Source of the DNA: Croceicoccus gelatinilyticus
GTDB taxonomy: Bacteria; Pseudomonadota; Alphaproteobacteria; Sphingomonadales; Sphingomonadaceae
NCBI RefSeq assembly: GCF_018398395.1
Contig: NZ_JAHCBF010000009.1
Span: forward strand, 1-64,000
DNA: 64,000 bases
Direction of reading: 5' to 3'
The notes under the pieces are model-generated. The model saw nothing but the letters and a program-made list of their open reading frames with translations. It did no database searches and was not told the DNA's origin. The position numbers and the translations under genes are program-made. Each line of letters starts with the position of its first letter. Position 1 is the stretch's first letter. Below are positions 33,894 through 43,616 of this stretch, in pieces.

Positions 33894-35477
33894 CTATTTA
33901 GCGCTGGAGACTTCCCGGTAGCTCTGCCCGGAAATCACCGTCTCATCGCGAAAAGCCGCAAAATCAGCCTCATTGAGAATGCGCACTTCGTGATCGAGTT
34001 CGAGGCACTCGGCAAGGTTCTTGAGGTCTTTGCGTGCCTGGCTAACGGCCAGTGCGGCGTGGCTTTCGTTGAAGGCCAGCACGAGCGTCTTGTCGACGAT
34101 CCGCAAGCGGGTTGCCTGAAGCGAGGCGCGCGATTGCAGACCCAATCTGCGGCAGAGCCGTATCGCAAGGCCCCAAACGCGTGCCTCTGCCAGCTTCTCG
34201 TCTGTGGCGAGTTCCGCCAGCATCGGTGGCCACTCGAACTCACCAGCATTAGCAAGCACGGTCATCGCCATCATCGCGCGGCCCGTGTCATCGATATCGA
34301 GCCAACGCTTGTAAAGCGCCCAGTCAACGGCTTGCTGCAACCTGAGGTTGGGTTCCACCTGTAGCGAGGCCAGCGCCAGCATCGTGGCGGCAAGCCGCAA
34401 TCGTTCGCTTGAATTGCGCGTCGGTGCGATCGCATCGATGGTCCATGCCGCAATGCGTGTCGCCAAAGTTGGCGGCGTGCCATGCTGACCGGCGAAGAGC
34501 GAAATGCCGGCAAGCAGCGGATCGCGCCCCCGCTCTGCATCGGTCAGTCGCTGATAGAGCAGGCCTTCGCGCAGCCCCCATGCCGAAAAGATCAGGTTAT
34601 CCGGCTTCAGCGTTTTCAGCAGGCAGACCAGCAGCGCCGCCGCATCGGGGAGGATTTGCGAACGCATCGTTGAGACACGCGGGATCGCCTTCAACTCTTC
34701 GGGTGCGGTCTTGGCCGTGCGTTTGGCCAGTTTCAGCGCCGTCCCGGCGTCGATCTGCAGGCCGTGCGGGTCCGACAAGGGATGCCCCTGCAATCGCATC
34801 GCAAGGATCGCCATCGTTCGCCAGGTACCGCCGACAAGGTACAGGTTGCCACCGACCTCGCCCTGCCAGCCGATCTTCTTGAGCGCCTTGCCCACACGCG
34901 ACTGGAACTTGTCGTCACCGTTATCGCGAAGGGCCGCGAGCCGCAGCGTACCGAGCGGTGCGGTACCGCCCTCGCCCGGGCCGTCTGGCGAGATGGAGAT
35001 CAATTCAAGGCTACCACCGCCAAGGTCGGCAACGACGCCGCTTGTCCCGGGAAAAGCGCCAAGAACGCCAAGCGCGCTCATCCGGGCTTCTTCTTCGCCG
35101 CTGATGACGCGAACGGCGAAGCCCATCTCTTCCAGCTTCGCGATGAATTGCGGGCCGTTCTTTGCCTCACGCACCGCTGCGGTGGCGACGGTTTCAACGT
35201 CATCGATCCGCAGATCTTTCAGGATGAGCGCGAAACGGCCCAAACCTTCCAGAGCGAGATCTACGGCCTCGTCAGCCATCCGCCCGGTTTCGGACAGTTC
35301 GCGGCCTAGGCGGGCCGTTACTTTCTCGTTCGCCAGGATCTGGGGTGCGCGAGGCGATCCGCCGTAAACGACCAGACGGACCGTATTCGAACCAATATCG
35401 ATGATCGCGCGCTTGCTGTCGTCGGTCGTCCAGGAATTTTCGATCCGGCGACGGTAAGAGCTTTTCGATCCCTTCAC
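33894..35477 (-). CDS. ppx: Exopolyphosphatase (Ppx/GppA family), 527 aa
   Basis: ASKHA-fold phosphatase: AIIDIGSNTVRLVVYGG (phosphate-1), ATAAVREAKNG, SGEEEARMSALGVLG and VVADLGGGSLELISIS (phosphate-2). The C-terminal helical domain is of HD-like type. Removes the terminal phosphate from polyphosphate, and may also act on pppGpp. The GTG start overlaps the ppk stop (GTGA), so the makers and breakers of polyphosphate are coupled in one operon. Confidence 0.92.
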   Translation of the reverse strand: MKGSKSSYRRRIENSWTTDDSKRAIIDIGSNTVRLVVYGGSPRAPQILANEKVTARLGRELSETGRMADEAVDLALEGLGRFALILKDLRIDDVETVATAAVREAKNGPQFIAKLEEMGFAVRVISGEEEARMSALGVLGAFPGTSGVVADLGGGSLELISISPDGPGEGGTAPLGTLRLAALRDNGDDKFQSRVGKALKKIGWQGEVGGNLYLVGGTWRTMAILAMRLQGHPLSDPHGLQIDAGTALKLAKRTAKTAPEELKAIPRVSTMRSQILPDAAALLVCLLKTLKPDNLIFSAWGLREGLLYQRLTDAERGRDPLLAGISLFAGQHGTPPTLATRIAAWTIDAIAPTRNSSERLRLAATMLALASLQVEPNLRLQQAVDWALYKRWLDIDDTGRAMMAMTVLANAGEFEWPPMLAELATDEKLAEARVWGLAIRLCRRLGLQSRASLQATRLRIVDKTLVLAFNESHAALAVSQARKDLKNLAECLELDHEVRILNEADFAAFRDETVISGQSYREVSSAK

Positions 35478-37654
35478 GCAGTCGCGCCCCGGCGAAGAGC
35501 GAGCCGCGGAATCTGGTCATCGGCAATCGCCTGCCCGCGCCCTGACAGTGACGGATTGGTCATGAAGTATCGATGCAGATTAAAAGACCTCTCTTCGGTA
35601 TCTGCACGGACATATTGTCCATCGTCCTGCAGCACCCAGCTGCGCTCGGTATCGAGAAGATTTGCTACCATTACCTGACCAAGAACCTGATCATGGACGG
35701 TTCGGTTCCTGATCGGGACCATGGCCTCGACGCGGCGGTCGAGATTGCGGCTCATCGCGTCGGCCGAAGTTATGAAAAGCCGGTTGCGCGGGCTGGGCAT
35801 GCGATAGCCGTTCGCGAAAGCCCAGATGCGGCTGTGTTCGAGGAAACGGCCGATGATCGACTTGACCTCGATCGTTTCCGAAATGCCGGGAATTCCGGGC
35901 TTGAGGCAGCAGATCCCGCGCACGACAAGCCGGATCGGAACGCCTGCCATGCTCGCCTCATAAAGCTTGTCGATCACGCCCTTGTCGGTGAGTGAATTGA
36001 CCTTGGCCCAGATGCCCGACGGCCTGCCGTTTTGCTGGTTGGCGATTTCCCGATCAATGTTCTCGTAAATCGTCTCACGCATATGGATCGGGCTCATCAC
36101 CAAACCCTCCATGCGGCGCGGCTCGACATAGCCAGTGACGAAATTGAACAGGCGCGCGGCATCGCGGCATAGGCGCGGGTCAGCGGTAAAATAGGACAGA
36201 TCGGTGTAGATACGCGCGGTAACCGGGTGATAGTTGCCGGTCCCGAAGTGGCAGTAAGTGCGATACCCGTCGCCCTCGCGCCGCACGACCATCGAGACCT
36301 TCGCGTGGGTCTTCCAGTCGACGAAGCCGTAGATGACCTGGACACCGGCGCGTTCGAGTTGGCTTGCCCAGAGGATGTTTTGTTCCTCGTCGAAACGGGC
36401 CTTCAGCTCGACGACCGCCGTGACCGATTTGCCCGCTTCTGCTGCGGCGATCAGCGCGTTGATGATCGAGGACTGCTTGCCCGCGCGGTACAGCGTCTGC
36501 TTGATCGCGACGACGTCGGGGTCCTTTGCGGCCTGCCTCACGAAATCGACCACCACCTCGAAACTTTCATAAGGGTGGTGAATGACGATGTCCTTCTCGC
36601 CGATCGCGGCGAAGCAGTCTCCGTCATGCTCCATTATGCGTTCGGGATAGCGCGGACTGTACGGCTCGAACTTCAGGTCGGGCCGGTCCTCGTCGACGAT
36701 ACTGGCAAGCCCTTCTACGCCAACGATGCCATCGGTTTTGATGACGATCGCGTTTTCAAGCCCAAGCTGTTCGCGCAAAAGCTGCTCGGCATCGTGGTCG
36801 AAGTCCGATTCCAGCTCGAGCATGATGACCTGCCCGCGGCGGCGGCGCTGGATCGCGCTGCGGAAGTAGCGGACGAGGTCTTCGGCCTCTTCCTCGATCT
36901 CGATGTCGGAATCGCGGATGACGCGGAAGGCGCCGTCGCCGTTCACACGGAAGCCGGGGAAGATGAGGTCGGCGTAACGGCAGATCAGCCGCTCGACCGG
37001 GATATAAGTCGCCTCGTCACCGGGTACGCGGATGAACCGCGGGACGGCTGCGGGCACGAGAATCATCTCGACCACGCCTTGCCCGTCCTGAAGCCGGGTC
37101 AGGTTGAACAGCAGCCCCATGCCCTGATTGGCGACGAATGGGAAAGGGTGCGCGGGGTCGATCGCCTGCGGCGTGAGGACCGGAAGGACGTGTTTTTCGA
37201 AATAATCCTTCAGCCAGGCGCGTGATGCAGCGCCTAGCCGACTTTCATCGCAGACGTGCAGGCCCGCATCGGACAGAAGCCCGCGCAGCTCGCGCCAGAT
37301 CGACTGTTGCCTGGTTTCCAGTTCGCGGATCGCGCTGCGGATAGAGGCAAGCTGTTGTGACGGCGTGCGCCCGTCGATGCTCATCTTGGTGATGCCGCGC
37401 TGCATCTGGCCGGCAAGGCCCGCAACGCGGATCATCACGAACTCATCCAGATTGCTGCCCGAGATCGACAGGAACCGCAGACGTTCGAGCAGCGGGTAGG
37501 TTTCGCGCCTCGCCTCGGCGAGAACGCGGCGGTTGAACGAAAGCCAGCTCAACTCTCGATTGGTGTACAGCGCCTCTGCCGGCATGGAGGCCAGCGAAGC
37601 GGCATTATCCCGGGGAGGAGAAGTTCGGTCGTTCATCGGCCCTGTCTGCGGCAT
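35474..37654 (-). CDS. ppk: Polyphosphate kinase 1, 726 aa
   Basis: Full PPK1: N-domain ALYTNRELSWLSFNRRVLAE, head domain, then the two PLD-like catalytic domains with KARFDEEQNILWASQLERAG and YCHFGTGNYHPVTARIYTDL containing the phosphorylated His (YCHFGTGNYH) and its counterpart. It makes polyphosphate from ATP. ATG at 37654 with GAAGG; the ATG at 37636 is an alternative. Upstream 339 bp are non-coding; ppx follows with a 4-nt overlap. Confidence 0.95.
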   Translation of the reverse strand: MPQTGPMNDRTSPPRDNAASLASMPAEALYTNRELSWLSFNRRVLAEARRETYPLLERLRFLSISGSNLDEFVMIRVAGLAGQMQRGITKMSIDGRTPSQQLASIRSAIRELETRQQSIWRELRGLLSDAGLHVCDESRLGAASRAWLKDYFEKHVLPVLTPQAIDPAHPFPFVANQGMGLLFNLTRLQDGQGVVEMILVPAAVPRFIRVPGDEATYIPVERLICRYADLIFPGFRVNGDGAFRVIRDSDIEIEEEAEDLVRYFRSAIQRRRRGQVIMLELESDFDHDAEQLLREQLGLENAIVIKTDGIVGVEGLASIVDEDRPDLKFEPYSPRYPERIMEHDGDCFAAIGEKDIVIHHPYESFEVVVDFVRQAAKDPDVVAIKQTLYRAGKQSSIINALIAAAEAGKSVTAVVELKARFDEEQNILWASQLERAGVQVIYGFVDWKTHAKVSMVVRREGDGYRTYCHFGTGNYHPVTARIYTDLSYFTADPRLCRDAARLFNFVTGYVEPRRMEGLVMSPIHMRETIYENIDREIANQQNGRPSGIWAKVNSLTDKGVIDKLYEASMAGVPIRLVVRGICCLKPGIPGISETIEVKSIIGRFLEHSRIWAFANGYRMPSPRNRLFITSADAMSRNLDRRVEAMVPIRNRTVHDQVLGQVMVANLLDTERSWVLQDDGQYVRADTEERSFNLHRYFMTNPSLSGRGQAIADDQIPRLALRRGATA

Positions 37655-37993
37655 GGAAGCCTTCGGCTAGGTCTGCGGTATCGGCGGGTCGATGACGGCG
37701 GCAGGTTACAAACGTGTTACGCGCAATCCTGATGCCGGCCGACCCGACGTCACCCGGTTCCCTTTGCCATTCAACAAGTATCATGATCGCCATGCCGCGA
37801 TCCCGCAAGTGCGAGATGGCACGCGGGCATCATCCAAAAGGCTATGTTGGCCCCTTTATATAGAGCAAAGGGGCCGAACTGGTCGCCCAGTCCGGCCCCG
37901 GAAACGAGGAACGGTTAGTGTCCATATGGGGCCGGTAACCGAAACCGTGGGGGTGGCTTCGGATGCCGGCCTCTATCGCTCTACCCGTTTCCT
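37655..37993. other. Intergenic region upstream of ppk with a strong hairpin
   Basis: No gene seen. The one striking element is a perfect inverted repeat GGCCCCTTT-N9-AAAGGGGCC at 37849-37875. It has no T run, so it is not a plain terminator; it may be an operator or an RNA stem-loop. The promoter of ppk must be here. Confidence 0.6.
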
Positions 37994-38341
37994 TTAGTCT
38001 GCCTTGGCCATCCGTGTGTCCATATACGGACGATCAAGCGACGCTAGAGCTTGCCTTGCCAGCACGCGGGAATCAACCCACTGACCATCGGCAGTTTCGA
38101 GTTCGTACCGTTCTGCGAAAGCGGCCTTTTCATAGGCAGCACGAGCATCAAGGACGCGGCCTTCTGCAGCGTAAGCAGCACCAAGATTGATCAGGCGCGC
38201 GGCATCGTCGGTGCCTTCAAGCTGTTCGATCGCAGCTTCGTGCTGGCCCTGCATCATGGCGTCATAGGCGACATCGACAGTATCGGCGGCGGCAGGTGCG
38301 CCGGCGGCAAGAAGCGTCGCGAGAACGAAAGTGGCAGCCAT
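37994..38341 (-). CDS. Exported TPR-like small protein, 115 aa
   Basis: N-terminal signal peptide (FVLATLLAAGAPAAA), then DTVDVAYDAMMQGQHEAAIE and LINLGAAYAAEGRVLDARAA, two TPR-like helical repeats. Periplasmic adaptor proteins of this size are common in sphingomonads; no function known. The divergent plus-strand lipoprotein gene starts 292 bp away across DNA with Pho-box-like repeats, so it could share that control. Confidence 0.75.
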   Translation of the reverse strand: MAATFVLATLLAAGAPAAADTVDVAYDAMMQGQHEAAIEQLEGTDDAARLINLGAAYAAEGRVLDARAAYEKAAFAERYELETADGQWVDSRVLARQALASLDRPYMDTRMAKAD

Positions 38342-38415
38342 TTTCTACTCCCAAGAATGGTTATCTTGCCCCGAGGATGCGGTGAGATGCCACGACCTGC
38401 AATTAAAATGTCACA

Positions 38416-38437
38416 TTGTCACTGAACTGTAACATTT
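38416..38437 (+). promoter_or_regulatory. Candidate Pho box 1
   Basis: TTGTCACTGAA and CTGTAACATTT form two 11-bp direct repeats close to the PhoB unit CTGTCAT-N4. Located about 200 bp upstream of the lipoprotein gene. Confidence 0.45.
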
Positions 38438-38528
38438 GCAGACCCGCAGGATTCCGGGGTTTTTGACACGGCCCGGACACAAGCCGGTCATATTCGCAGC
38501 TGCGAAAAACTTTTGGTCTGCAATCGAA

Positions 38529-38557
38529 CTGTCACACCCGGGCAAACAAACTGTCAT
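38529..38557 (+). promoter_or_regulatory. Candidate Pho box 2
   Basis: CTGTCAC at 38529-38535 and CTGTCAT at 38551-38557 are exactly 22 bp (two 11-bp turns) apart, the register of PhoB-bound direct repeats; the middle unit is degenerate. It lies about 77 bp before the lipoprotein start. Confidence 0.5.
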
Positions 38558-38633
38558 TTGCGACGCCTAGGCGAGGCCCTGCGAAACGCATTCGCGCAAA
38601 CTCGATTCTCGGTACTTGAGGGGACCGCTCGCC

Positions 38634-40226
38634 GTGACAAAACTTCACCGCAATCTCGTTATTGGCTGCAGCATGCTGGCACTTGCCGGCTGCGGTGGCG
38701 ACGAAATCGTTTCGCCCGGCACGGGCGGCGACATCATCATCAACAATCCCACTCCGACGCCGACCAGCACGCCGACGCCGACCCCGACTTCGGGCTCGGT
38801 CACTCCGGCTGGCGGTTGCCCCACGATCAGCGCCACGGGTGGCCTGACCGACGACGGCACGATCACCGGTGACACCGGCACGTACCGCGTCTGCGTCCTG
38901 CCCGCGACGATCGACGCTGACACCAACCTGCCCTACATCTCGGGCCTTCTTTACGCGATGGACGGCCGCGTCGACGTCGGCACTGACGGCGGCGCAGTCG
39001 CTTCGTCGGCCGACACCGACGTCACGCTCAGCATCGAACCGGGCGTCGTCCTGTTCGCTGGCAACGCGACCACGCCGAACGGCGAGAGCTACCTTGTCGT
39101 CAACCGCGGCAACCAGATCAACGCAGTCGGCAGTGCCGACATGCCGATCATCTTCACCAGCCGTGACAACGTTCTCGGCATCGCGACCGAAGCTTCGATC
39201 GGTCAGTGGGGCGGCGTCGTCCTTCTGGGCCGTGCGCCGGTTTCGGATTGCCGCAGCGGCGTTTTCAACGACGGTTCGGGCACGTTCGACCAGACTTCCT
39301 GCGAACAGGAACTCGAAGGCGCGGCTCTGACCACGCTGTTCGGCGGCGATGATGCCGACGACAGCTCGGGCACGATGCAGTACTTCCAGATCCGCTACTC
39401 GGGCTTCACGCTTACGGGCGGTAGCGAGCTTCAGTCGCTGACCACTGGCGGTATCGGTGGCGGCACCACCATCGACCACTGGCAGAGCTTCAACAGCTCG
39501 GACGACGGCATGGAGTTCTTCGGTGGCACCGTGAACATGAAGTACGTCGTGGCCGTCGGCGCAGACGACGACTCGATCGACGTCGACACCGGCGCACAGG
39601 CCGACATGCAGTATGTCATCGTTGCCCAGCGTTCGGCCGGCGGCGACCACATCATCGAACTCGACTCGCCAGATGACGACTACGACTTCGACGCCCTGCC
39701 CCGCACCAACCTGCGCATCTCGAACGCCACCTTCATCGAGCGCAGCACGGCCAACTCGCGCGCGCTGCGTCTGCGCGGTGGTGCGGACTTCAGCCTCGTC
39801 AATTCGGTCATCGACACCGATACCGAAGCGTGCATGCGCATCGACGAAGATCCGACCATCAACGCCTCGGTTGGCGATGGTGCGCCCTTCTTCGCCGCCG
39901 TGGTTGCTGACTGCGACCAGAGCGATGCCTTCCAGGGCAGCTCGGGCGTGACGGCTCAGCAGGTCGCCGACCTGTTCAACAACAGCTCGCAGACCGACAG
40001 CAACTTCACGATCGAACTCGTGAGCGGCTTCATCAACTCGGACGCGATCAACAACTCGGGCTTCTACTACGACCCGACCCAGATCTCGTCGTTCTTCGAT
40101 GACGCCGGCTACATCGGCGCGGTTCGTGACGCATCGGACGACTGGTACGCCGGCTGGACCTGCGACTCCGCAGTCCTGACCTTCGGCGACGGCACCGGCG
40201 CCTGCACCACGCTGCCGGTCTACTAA
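38634..40226 (+). CDS. Outer-membrane lipoprotein, beta-helix-like, 530 aa
   Basis: Signal peptide ends in a lipobox, LALAGC, so Cys is lipidated. A Pro-Thr linker (about NPTPTPTSTPTPTP) then leads into a 450-residue Asp/Gly/Ser-rich body with repeated turns such as GTITGDTGTYRVCV, IEPGVVLFAGNA and MPIIFTSRDNVLG typical of a right-handed parallel beta helix. GTG at 38634 has GAGGGGA. It sits just before a TonB receptor on the same strand; together they resemble a surface capture and import pair. Pho-box-like repeats upstream suggest phosphate control. Confidence 0.75.
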   Translation: MTKLHRNLVIGCSMLALAGCGGDEIVSPGTGGDIIINNPTPTPTSTPTPTPTSGSVTPAGGCPTISATGGLTDDGTITGDTGTYRVCVLPATIDADTNLPYISGLLYAMDGRVDVGTDGGAVASSADTDVTLSIEPGVVLFAGNATTPNGESYLVVNRGNQINAVGSADMPIIFTSRDNVLGIATEASIGQWGGVVLLGRAPVSDCRSGVFNDGSGTFDQTSCEQELEGAALTTLFGGDDADDSSGTMQYFQIRYSGFTLTGGSELQSLTTGGIGGGTTIDHWQSFNSSDDGMEFFGGTVNMKYVVAVGADDDSIDVDTGAQADMQYVIVAQRSAGGDHIIELDSPDDDYDFDALPRTNLRISNATFIERSTANSRALRLRGGADFSLVNSVIDTDTEACMRIDEDPTINASVGDGAPFFAAVVADCDQSDAFQGSSGVTAQQVADLFNNSSQTDSNFTIELVSGFINSDAINNSGFYYDPTQISSFFDDAGYIGAVRDASDDWYAGWTCDSAVLTFGDGTGACTTLPVY

Positions 40227-40348
40227 GACCCATGGGACTTCCGGGGAGGAAACCGGGGCCCATGCGGCACCGGCTTTCTCCCCTTCCCTGCATTTTACGG
40301 CCGGGCGACCGGCACCAGATTTTCGGACCATTGAGGGGGTTCCACACC

Positions 40349-43084
40349 ATGTCCACCGGCCAGCGCCTTGCGGGGCTGCTCATGCTGACCACCGCGCTCT
40401 CGTTCCCGGTTTCCGGGTTCGCGCAAGCCATCGGCGTTCCGCCGGGCGACGACCCGAGCACCGAAGCCGCCGAACAGGAAATGCTCGATCAGGTGGACCC
40501 CGCTCAGGACGAGCTGGGTGAAGAGACCTACGACGAAGGTCCCGACGTCTCCATCCCGGGCGGCGCGATCATCGTAACCGGTCGCCGCAATCGCGATCCC
40601 GTCCGCGCCTCGACGCAGGTCGTCTCAGTCCTCTCGGCCGAAGACATCGCGCGCACCGGCGAAGGCGACATTGCAGGCGCGCTTAGCCGCGTGACCGGTT
40701 TGACCGTGGTCGGTTCGGGCCGTGTCTATGTCCGCGGCCTTGGCGACCGTTACTCGCTCGCCATGCTGAACGGCCTTCCCTTGCCCAGCCCGGAACCGCT
40801 CAGCCGCGTCGTTCCGCTCGACATTTTCCCGACGAACGTCATCGCATCCTCGCTGGTGCAGAAGACCTACTCGGCCAACTTCCCCGGCGAATTCGGCGGC
40901 GGCGTCATCAACCTGACGACCCGCGCCATTCCCGACGAATCCTTCGTCAAGATTTCCGCATCTGCCGGCGGCGACACCCGTACGCTGGGCCGCGACGGAC
41001 TGACCTATTACGGTTCGGACTTCGACTGGGTCGGGTTCGACAACGGCAACCGCGACATCCCGTCAAACCTGCAGAACTTCATCGACAGCGGTGAGCGTCT
41101 GCAGAACGTGACGACCGATGTTCAGGAAGGCATTGCCTCGCAGCTTTGGCCGCTGAACCTTTCGACGGTCACGCGTGACGGCGATCTCCCGCCCAACTTC
41201 TCCGGCTCTGTCACCGCCGGCACTTCGCTGGACGTCGGCAGCGACGGTATTCTTGGCGTTGTCGCGACCGCTGGCATCAAGAACAGCTGGCGCAACCGCT
41301 CGATCCGTTCGCAGCGCGCCAATACCGATCTCTCGCAGCTTTCGGACGATTGGACCACGTTCGTCACCGACAACCGCGTTCTGGTGAATGCCCTTCTGGG
41401 CGTCGGTCTGGACATCGGCGATCACACGCTGCGCTGGACCAACCTCTACATCCGCGACACCCTGAAGCAGGCGTCGCTGGGCGTGGGTTACGCCTACGAG
41501 GACGAATACGACCTCATCGAGCAAAACACCGCCTGGTACGAACGCCAGCTGATCGACAGCCAGTTCGTGGGCGAGTTCGAGTTTGGCCGTTTCTCGCTCG
41601 ACGTCCGTGGCGGTTACGCTCAGACGGACCGCGAGGCACCGTACAACCTCACGTTCAATTACGTGAAGACGAACCTCGATACGCCGACCGGTGATTATTA
41701 CGTCGCCAACGTCACGAACCAGATCAACAACGTCGATCCGATCACCTCGGCATTCGACGACCTGACGGAAAAGCTCTGGTTCGGCGGCATCGATGCCAGC
41801 TACGAATTGCTCGACAACCTGACTGCGACGGTCGGCTATGCCTATTCGGACACGAGCCGCTATTCGACCCGCCGCGAATTCCAGCTACAGATGGCAACCG
41901 ATCCCAACACCGTCGGTCTCGGTCTGACGCAGGAAGTGCTGAATGCAGTCGCGCTGCGCCGTCCCGGGGACCTTATCAACGGCGCCAGCCTTGCAGGTTT
42001 TGCCGTCGGCCTTGCGGAAACCACCAACTTCCCTGCATTCGACGCAGGTCTGGAAATTCACGCGGGCTACGGCAAGGTCAGCTTCCTGCCGGTCGACACC
42101 GTCACCATTGATCTGGGCGCGCGCTATGAAGATGCGACGCAGACGGTCGCTCTTGATCAGTCGGTCTTCAACACGCCAATCGTCGGCGCGAACGAGACTT
42201 ATATCGCGAACGACTATCTCCTGCCCGCCGGCACGGTGACGTGGGAAGCGACCGATCAGCTCCAGTTCCGCGTGTCGGGTTCGAAGACCATCGCACGCCC
42301 GCAGTTCCGCGAGCTGGTCGAACAGACCTACTTCGATCCGGACAACAACCGCCAATATCGCGGCAACCCCTTCCTGTCGGACAGCGAACTGCTGAACCTG
42401 GAAGCGCGCGCCGAATACTACATCGCGGGTCAGGACCACATCAGCCTCGCCGGCTTCTACAAGAAGATCGACAACCCGATCGAGGCCATCGTGCTCTCGC
42501 TTCCGGGCGGCGGACGCTACACGACTTTTGCCAACGTTCCGCAGGCCGAACTTTACGGTGCCGAACTCGAAGTCCAGTACAGCGTCGACCTGTTCGACAT
42601 GGGCGGCTGGTTCATGAACAAGCAGATCGTCGGAATCGCGAACTACACCTACACCAAGTCGGAACTCAGCTACTCGGACGGTGACACCACGACGATCCCG
42701 GGCAGCGAGACGCTGGTGTCGAACTTCGTCGATCCGGGCGATCCGATGACGGGTCAGTCCGACCACATCGCGAACCTGCAGCTCGGCCTTGAGGATACCG
42801 AGGAACTGTCGCAGTTCACGTTCCTGCTGAGCTATGCCAGCAAGCGCGTGACCCGCCGCGACTTCCAGCGCCCCGACATCATCGAGAACCCCGGCCTGAC
42901 CGTTGACTTCGTCGCCCGCCAGGGTGCCGACTTCCTCGGCGTTCCGGTCGAGCTTGAATTCGAGGCACGCAACATTTTCGGGCGCGACAACTTCGAATAC
43001 CAGGCGAACGACCAGTACCGGATCGAGAACAATACTTACGCGGTCGGCACCAGCTTCTCGCTGGGCGTTTCGATGGAATTCTGA
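40349..43084 (+). CDS. TonB-dependent outer-membrane receptor, 911 aa
   Basis: Signal peptide (LAGLLMLTTALSFPVSGFAQ). Plug domain with IIVTGRRNRDPVRASTQVVS and the TonB-box-adjacent region, SRVTGLTVVGSGRVYVRGLG (plug core), SANFPGEFGGGVINLTTRAI, then a 22-strand-barrel pattern ending in the aromatic terminus GTSFSLGVSMEF. ATG at 40349 with TTGAGGGG upstream. It follows the beta-helix lipoprotein by 122 bp. Substrate cannot be read; context suggests a phosphorus-containing or other scarce compound. Confidence 0.92.
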   Translation: MSTGQRLAGLLMLTTALSFPVSGFAQAIGVPPGDDPSTEAAEQEMLDQVDPAQDELGEETYDEGPDVSIPGGAIIVTGRRNRDPVRASTQVVSVLSAEDIARTGEGDIAGALSRVTGLTVVGSGRVYVRGLGDRYSLAMLNGLPLPSPEPLSRVVPLDIFPTNVIASSLVQKTYSANFPGEFGGGVINLTTRAIPDESFVKISASAGGDTRTLGRDGLTYYGSDFDWVGFDNGNRDIPSNLQNFIDSGERLQNVTTDVQEGIASQLWPLNLSTVTRDGDLPPNFSGSVTAGTSLDVGSDGILGVVATAGIKNSWRNRSIRSQRANTDLSQLSDDWTTFVTDNRVLVNALLGVGLDIGDHTLRWTNLYIRDTLKQASLGVGYAYEDEYDLIEQNTAWYERQLIDSQFVGEFEFGRFSLDVRGGYAQTDREAPYNLTFNYVKTNLDTPTGDYYVANVTNQINNVDPITSAFDDLTEKLWFGGIDASYELLDNLTATVGYAYSDTSRYSTRREFQLQMATDPNTVGLGLTQEVLNAVALRRPGDLINGASLAGFAVGLAETTNFPAFDAGLEIHAGYGKVSFLPVDTVTIDLGARYEDATQTVALDQSVFNTPIVGANETYIANDYLLPAGTVTWEATDQLQFRVSGSKTIARPQFRELVEQTYFDPDNNRQYRGNPFLSDSELLNLEARAEYYIAGQDHISLAGFYKKIDNPIEAIVLSLPGGGRYTTFANVPQAELYGAELEVQYSVDLFDMGGWFMNKQIVGIANYTYTKSELSYSDGDTTTIPGSETLVSNFVDPGDPMTGQSDHIANLQLGLEDTEELSQFTFLLSYASKRVTRRDFQRPDIIENPGLTVDFVARQGADFLGVPVELEFEARNIFGRDNFEYQANDQYRIENNTYAVGTSFSLGVSMEF

Positions 43085-43119
43085 CGATCCACCCTGCCCC
43101 TTTGCAGGATATGACTGAA

Positions 43120-43159
43120 CCCGGGCTCTCCGTTACCCTGCGGGAGCCCGGGTCTTTTT
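43120..43159 (+). terminator. Intrinsic terminator after the TonB receptor
   Basis: CCCGGGCTC (43120-43128) pairs with GAGCCCGGG (43144-43152), followed by TC and five T. Confidence 0.92.
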
Positions 43160-43243
43160 ATGCCCACTCCTCATGGGCTTGGCCTAATTGGCGCAAAGCC
43201 GCGAAAAGGCGTATGATACCGTCCTTTGAGAGAGGAATGGCAC

Positions 43244-43612
43244 ATGGCAAGCGATCACAAGCTGATCCTGGCCAGCCGGGTTGAGCATACGCCCGTCTTC
43301 AACGAAGACGGCTGGCTGGTCGGGCATATCAAGGACCTGTCGATCGATCGGGAAACCGGACAGGTCGAACATGCAATCATGTCGTTCGGAGGCTTTCTGG
43401 GCGTGGGAAACCGCCTCCACCCGCTACCCTGGTCGATCCTGCGCTACGATGCGGGCCAGAAGGGCTTCATCGTACCGCTCAGCAGGCAGGAGCTGGAGGA
43501 TGCACCGCATTACGACGCGAACGAACTGGAAGAGTTCGGAGGCGCGACGCCGGACGTAAAGCTGGCAAAGGTCTTCGACTACTACGGCCAGTTCGCCGCC
43601 CCGCCGATCTGA
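43244..43612 (+). CDS. PRC-barrel domain protein, 122 aa
   Basis: PRC-barrel: LILASRVEHTPVFNEDGWLV, GHIKDLSIDRETGQVEHAIM and a final LHPLPWSILRYDAGQKGFIV. These proteins are common stress- or membrane-associated factors in alphaproteobacteria. GAGAGGA lies before the ATG at 43244. No signal peptide. Confidence 0.85.
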   Translation: MASDHKLILASRVEHTPVFNEDGWLVGHIKDLSIDRETGQVEHAIMSFGGFLGVGNRLHPLPWSILRYDAGQKGFIVPLSRQELEDAPHYDANELEEFGGATPDVKLAKVFDYYGQFAAPPI

Positions 43613-43616
43613 CCGA

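Noticed and set aside
38532-40331. Long open frame antisense to the lipoprotein
   Set aside because: Shadow frame with repetitive Val/Asp/Arg composition.
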